Shown: positions 63,864-64,000 of the stretch, piece after piece
Layout: each line of letters begins with the position of its first letter
How positions within the stretch are numbered: position 1 is the stretch's first letter
Source: Deinococcus aquiradiocola
Lineage (GTDB): Bacteria > Deinococcota > Deinococci > Deinococcales > Deinococcaceae
DNA length: 64,000 nucleotides
Assembly: GCF_014646915.1 (NCBI RefSeq)
Contig: NZ_BMOE01000001.1
Span: 462,568-526,567, forward strand
Direction of reading: 5' to 3'
The notes under the pieces: model-generated
Seen by the model: only the letters and a program-made list of their open reading frames with translations
Told to the model about the DNA's origin: nothing
Databases searched by the model: none
Position numbers and translations under genes: made by a program

Positions 63864-64000
63864 TCAGAACAGGCGCCAGCGGTAGAACAGGAACGCCAGC
63901 AGCCCACTCACCGCCACCATCAGGCCCATCACCACCGCGAACATGTACGGGTGCGACTGGAACGGGATCGGCACGTTCATCCCGAAGATGCCGGTGATGA
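63864..64000 (-). CDS. corA: CorA-type magnesium/cobalt transporter, C-terminal end (cut by window edge)
   Basis: The last 44 codons of a minus-strand gene are visible. They encode ITGIFGMNVPIPFQ, with the GMN selectivity motif of CorA (family signature YGMNF/GMNxPxxP), then the second membrane segment FAVVMGLMVAVSGLLAFLFYR and a short basic C-terminus ending RLF. The identity is clear from the GMN motif, though the start and most of the cytoplasmic domain lie outside the window. The gene ends 88 bases from ubiA. Confidence 0.88.
   Translation of the reverse strand, partial: ITGIFGMNVPIPFQSHPYMFAVVMGLMVAVSGLLAFLFYRWRLF

Overview
The window is a very GC-rich bacterial chromosome segment (I estimate around 70% G+C), most likely from a Deinococcus species. 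The evidence is a set of genes typical of Deinococcus-Thermus: paired GdhA/GdhB glutamate dehydrogenase paralogues, a quinate-5-dehydrogenase-like protein, a class III-type PPK2, an SLH-domain envelope protein and a carotenoid desaturase next to a UbiA prenyltransferase. The pervasive leaderless-transcript architecture also fits: a TANNNT -10 box ends 5-7 bases before 27 start codons. No rRNA, tRNA, CRISPR array, complete insertion sequence or prophage is visible. Both edge genes are cut: metH at the left and a CorA-type transporter at the right.

Layout. 1-4.9 kb: metH end, metF, an unknown gene, khpA-rimM-trmD and a LON-domain protein. 4.9-11.8 kb (minus strand): class V aminotransferase, serA, aat, hotdog thioesterase, LysM/M23 peptidase, MFS transporter. 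11.9-19.8 kb: Xaa-Pro peptidase, RlpA-like protein, YbjN-like protein, endonuclease III, mobA, a lipoprotein, hisZ-hisG and a phosphotransferase. 19.8-26.1 kb: a lipoprotein with a G8 domain and CEMIP/TMEM2-like sequence, an HD hydrolase, enoyl-CoA hydratase and the SLH protein. 26.1-33.4 kb: orphan ABC ATPase, DoxX-like protein, acyl-CoA synthetase, coaX, small unknowns, DinB protein, fdhD. 33.6-43 kb: phosphoesterase, FGGY kinase, cysM, nucleotidyltransferase, proA-proB, rpiA, bcp, deoC. 43.1-47.7 kb: maf-mreC-mreD-PBP2 cell-shape cluster. 47.7-54.2 kb: rnhA, PIG-L deacetylase, quinate-dehydrogenase-like gene, gdhA/gdhB, long-chain polyprenyl synthase. 54.3-64 kb: SNase-like remnant, VTT membrane protein, second polyprenyl synthase, C39 protease, tsaB, alaX-like, ppk2, acuI-like, carotenoid genes, corA.

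Most of this is housekeeping metabolism in short operons, with overlapping ATGA, GTGA or TTGA starts indicating translational coupling. Three things stand out. First, seven copies of a 120-175 bp repeat with ATACGG-type inverted ends are present; in six of them one end supplies the TGA stop codon of the adjacent gene. Second, four unlisted micro-ORFs of 19-26 codons end exactly on the start codons of hisZ, the HD hydrolase, mreC and PBP2. Third, a secreted lipoprotein carries the signature blocks of the animal hyaluronan-depolymerising CEMIP/TMEM2 family.
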